From positions 19,329 through 83,328 of the forward strand of contig JBKEHH010000014.1 in NCBI GenBank assembly GCA_046710535.1: DNA of 64,000 nucleotides, written 5' to 3'. A program made the position numbers and the translations under genes. This DNA comes from CAWVSB01 sp046710535. GTDB lineage: Bacteria; Pseudomonadota; Gammaproteobacteria; Pseudomonadales; CAWVSB01. Under the pieces are notes generated by a model. That model was not told the origin of the DNA. It did not search any database and saw only the letters and a program-made list of their open reading frames with translations. Position 1 is the first letter of the stretch; each line of letters begins with the position of its first letter. Positions 61,958 through 64,000 of the stretch are shown in pieces.

Positions 61958-63096
61958 TAAAAATGCTTTCATTAGTGAGAGTTATCCAAACAACATGGAT
62001 AGCATTTGTCCCAGCCTACTTCCTTCTACAATTGATGGGAGAGTATGTGGTGTCTATGCCTGTGTTGATATCGTTGGCCTTTCCAATGGACGTATTGAAT
62101 GGAACAGGGTTGTTCAGTGTTGTTGGCGGCTGGGGTGTTGATTACCTGATTTGTGGTTTTAATGCACTTTGCGCGGCGTTTTTTATTGAGGACAAAGCTA
62201 GTCGAAAGCAGGTTGGTGCAGCGCTATTGGCTTATAGCCTATCAGTGATTACATTATGGGCCGCCAATTTATCGCCAGCGTTAATTGAACATGGGCGGCT
62301 TAATGTTGTTACCGTCGATAACAATTTGTCATTTACGCGAGTGACAAAAATACCGTATTCAATAGCTGAAAAAGAAGCCATAGAGTCGGAAATGGATACA
62401 TTGACTAAACAAGCCATTGCGATGAAACCTGAGCTGATTGTGTGGCCAGAAGGTGGCAATGGATTAGCGAATAGGCAATTGCAGAGTCGACATAAGGCGT
62501 TTAAGCAATTGGCCGCAATTAGTTCATACCAATTGCTGGCAGGCAGTAAGGATTATGCAAACAATGGCACCGAGCGCAATGTCGCTGACTTTATAGTAAA
62601 TGGTGACTTCATCAGTCAAATAGAAAAAAGCAATCCCGTTCCCTTCCTCGAAAGCCATGTTAATAGAGGTGACAATGGTTTAATTAGCGTTGATGGAAAT
62701 ACCATCGGGGTCAATATATGTTTTGATATTGCATTTGCTCAAGCGACAAACCAGCTTGTGAACAAAGGCGCTGCGGCGATTATTGTTATCACAAATGATT
62801 CATCATTTGGTTACTCCGCATTAACCTATATGCATATGCGTTATGCAGCGGTAAGAGCAATGGAGACAGGCCGAGACATTTTGTTTGCATCAAATACTGG
62901 GCCATCAATAGTGATTACTGACAAAGGCGTGGTTCAGTCTGGCTATATTCATGCCGATGGCCCAAGGCTGTTTGAGCACGTCGTGCGCACAAGAAGTGGC
63001 AGTACCATATACAGGCAGGCGCCAGCGCTTCTTTCAATGCTGGTGCTGATTTTAGTTGTTATATATTTGATGTGGATAAAAAGACGATGTCGATAA
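61951..63096 (+). CDS. Lnt-like apolipoprotein N-acyltransferase, C-terminal part (frame 2)
   Basis: The frame encodes further membrane helices and the nitrilase domain of apolipoprotein N-acyltransferase. Catalytic candidates are Glu in VWPEGGNG, Lys in EKSNPVPFLE and Cys in GVNICFDIAF, followed by TNDSSFGYSALTYMHMRYAAVRA. Lnt moves an acyl chain onto the N-terminal Cys of lipoproteins at the periplasmic face. This copy lies within the type II secretion run, where Lnt is not usual; a housekeeping lnt is expected elsewhere. As a single protein it needs frame 1 for its first helices. It overlaps the next gene by 10 or 25 bases. Confidence 0.78.
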   Translation: MLIKMLSLVRVIQTTWIAFVPAYFLLQLMGEYVVSMPVLISLAFPMDVLNGTGLFSVVGGWGVDYLICGFNALCAAFFIEDKASRKQVGAALLAYSLSVITLWAANLSPALIEHGRLNVVTVDNNLSFTRVTKIPYSIAEKEAIESEMDTLTKQAIAMKPELIVWPEGGNGLANRQLQSRHKAFKQLAAISSYQLLAGSKDYANNGTERNVADFIVNGDFISQIEKSNPVPFLESHVNRGDNGLISVDGNTIGVNICFDIAFAQATNQLVNKGAAAIIVITNDSSFGYSALTYMHMRYAAVRAMETGRDILFASNTGPSIVITDKGVVQSGYIHADGPRLFEHVVRTRSGSTIYRQAPALLSMLVLILVVIYLMWIKRRCR

Positions 63097-63668
63097 CTAT
63101 CTACAGCTCGAAATCCATAACGCTTATCGCTTATCCAATAATAGCGCTTATTGCCATAGTGTTGGCGGTGGTTTTACACACCGGCTCTGTTGCGATGTTT
63201 TCTAATATCGATATCCAGCGTATCTATAGTGATATGTCTAATCGAAGTGAAAAGAATGACCTAAAAGACCTTGTTCCCGCTCATTTTATTCAAGCAGGCA
63301 AGGGTGATGGTGGGGTACTCTCTCTTGCTTACCTGTTAGCACGTCTAGGGGATACTCAGGCGGCCTTAGAACTTCGAAATCGTTACTCCCGCAGCAATGG
63401 CATAATAGAGCAAGAGAGGCTAATCAGGCTTGCGGCAAAGTTTGCTTATGATTTTTCCAAGACAGAAATCGGCTACGACGATCTTCCTAAGGCTGGGGAA
63501 ATGTCAGTTATTGTAAAAGCGAATAATCAGTTTTATGTGGTTGTCCATAATGCCGGTGATGAGACTGTGACAGTGTTTGATCCACGTGTTGGTGCGGTAG
63601 TAGGGCTACCTAAAGAAGTGTTTATTAAGGCATGGAATGGGTTGGTAATTGTATTAAAGATCAAATAA
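63087..63668 (+). CDS. Membrane-anchored C39-peptidase-like protein, catalytically inactive
   Basis: A 193-residue protein (198 from the GTG at 63072) with one N-terminal membrane helix (ITLIAYPIIALIAIVLAVVL) and a C39 papain-like domain. Where C39 peptidases have GDCGxA, this reads GDGGVLSLAYLLARLG, so the catalytic Cys is Gly. The HFVVV segment reads QFYVVVHNAG, so the catalytic His is absent too. DPRVGAVVGLPKEVFIKAWN is kept. It is probably a binding domain (like the C39-like domains of transporters) on the periplasmic side. It is last in the rightward type II secretion run, so it may help recognise a substrate. Confidence 0.7.
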   Translation: MSITIYSSKSITLIAYPIIALIAIVLAVVLHTGSVAMFSNIDIQRIYSDMSNRSEKNDLKDLVPAHFIQAGKGDGGVLSLAYLLARLGDTQAALELRNRYSRSNGIIEQERLIRLAAKFAYDFSKTEIGYDDLPKAGEMSVIVKANNQFYVVVHNAGDETVTVFDPRVGAVVGLPKEVFIKAWNGLVIVLKIK

Positions 63669-63838
63669 TTGGCTACGGCTATGTTGGTTGAAGTGTTGAA
63701 CAATATTGTAAAATTGAATATGATGCGCGTCCTAAAATTTTTTATAAACAAGGGAATGTCAGACCTACAGCCAACAAAAAAGGAGTTAGTTTTAGGCAAT
63801 AAACCTTGTGCTAAGTTTGCGATTTAATTGTTAGTCCG

Positions 63839-63865
63839 TGGCGGTGACAGTACCCCCCCCCGCCA
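63839..63865 (+). terminator. Hairpin after the T2SS arm, containing a C9 run
   Basis: TGGCGG at 63839-63844 pairs with CCGCCA at 63860-63865, followed by TTT. The loop contains most of a nine-C run (63853-63861). It lies about 170 bases past the last gene and could end the rightward run. Confidence 0.5.
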
Positions 63866-63903
63866 TTTACTGACTTGCGTTGGATTCGCTGCATAGCTTA
63901 TCT

Positions 63904-64000
63904 TGTAGTGGCCTAATGATCTTGGACACCAACTTAGGTGGTAAAATCCATCTTACAGAGGTGTTTAATGACAACGAAAAGAAGAACATTCAGTCCTGAG
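63904..64000 (+). mobile_element. Left end of an IS3-family insertion sequence (partial)
   Basis: The sequence TGTAGTGGCCTAATGATCTT starts at 63904, has the look of an IS3-family terminal inverted repeat, and is followed by the start of an OrfA-type transposase gene at 63968. The element runs off the right edge, so its other end and target duplication are not visible. Confidence 0.75.
63968..64000 (+). CDS. IS3-family transposase OrfA, first 11 codons
   Basis: The frame from the ATG at 63968 reads MTTKRRTFSPE to the window edge. This is the usual opening of IS3 OrfA proteins, which bind DNA and are joined to OrfB by -1 frameshifting. GAGG lies 8 bases upstream as ribosome site. Only the very start is visible, so subgroup and activity are unknown. 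Confidence 0.72.
   Translation, partial: MTTKRRTFSPE

Noticed and set aside
63720..63827. A 35-codon frame after the C39-like gene with one Cys, which could be imagined as a peptide precursor.
   Set aside because: No ribosome site at the proper distance, no double-Gly leader and no further support; it is probably chance.

Overview
The window looks like a chromosomal segment of a marine-type gammaproteobacterium. The main reasons are the gene order mltD-gloB-yafS-like-rnhA-dnaQ (12.8-17.2 kb), which is the Escherichia-type neighbourhood, and the many Gram-negative envelope genes: a TonB receptor, an RND pump, lipoproteins and a complete-looking type II secretion system. I cannot name the genus. 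The sequence is moderately AT-rich and no rRNA, tRNA or CRISPR array was recognised.

Layout. 0-4.1 kb: a partial exported SDR, then a run of decayed genes (small membrane protein, band-7/SPFH protein, hotdog thioesterase, mtfA, SRPBCC protein). 4.1-5.6 kb: a short Rho paralogue without the N-terminal RNA-binding domain, and a thioesterase. 5.6-12.7 kb: an oligopeptide ABC importer with a fused double ATPase, led by an M3 oligopeptidase lipoprotein. 12.8-17.2 kb: cell-wall, detoxification and replication housekeeping genes. 17.2-20.6 kb: a broken nhaB, an unknown membrane protein and sohB. 21-29.3 kb: a flavoprotein dehydrogenase, a TonB receptor and an RND efflux pair. 29.5-35.5 kb: a small K+ channel, sat-cysC with a divergent LysR gene, and a nitronate monooxygenase/GST/SDR run. 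35.5-37.3 kb: ruins of a periplasmic binding protein and a sensor. 37.5-44.2 kb: Gre-like factor, patatin, exonuclease, SpoU methyltransferase, DUF3081 protein plus a decayed paralogue, a lipoprotein hydrolase, and an exported protein built from two tandem repeats.

44.2-51.4 kb holds a compact Tn7-like transposon (tnsA-tnsB-tnsC-tniQ) beside a divergent ResD-like tyrosine recombinase. A palindrome between tnsA and the recombinase gene could be its recombination site and also covers the tnsA -10 region. No cargo or CRISPR effector was seen.

51.4-63.9 kb holds a type II secretion locus split into two divergent arms: gspC-D-E-L-M leftward and gspF-G-H-I-J-K rightward. The rightward arm continues into an Lnt-like acyltransferase, split in two frames exactly at a T TTT TTA heptamer, and a membrane-anchored C39-like domain that lacks the catalytic Cys and His. 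This arm ends at a hairpin and the left end of an IS3-family element that runs off the window.

The most unusual features are the T2SS/Lnt-like/dead-C39 arrangement, the Tn7-like element with a recombinase and palindrome, the truncated Rho paralogue, and the high density of pseudogenes. Several pseudogenes carry nonsense mutations as well as frameshifts, so sequencing error alone does not explain them.
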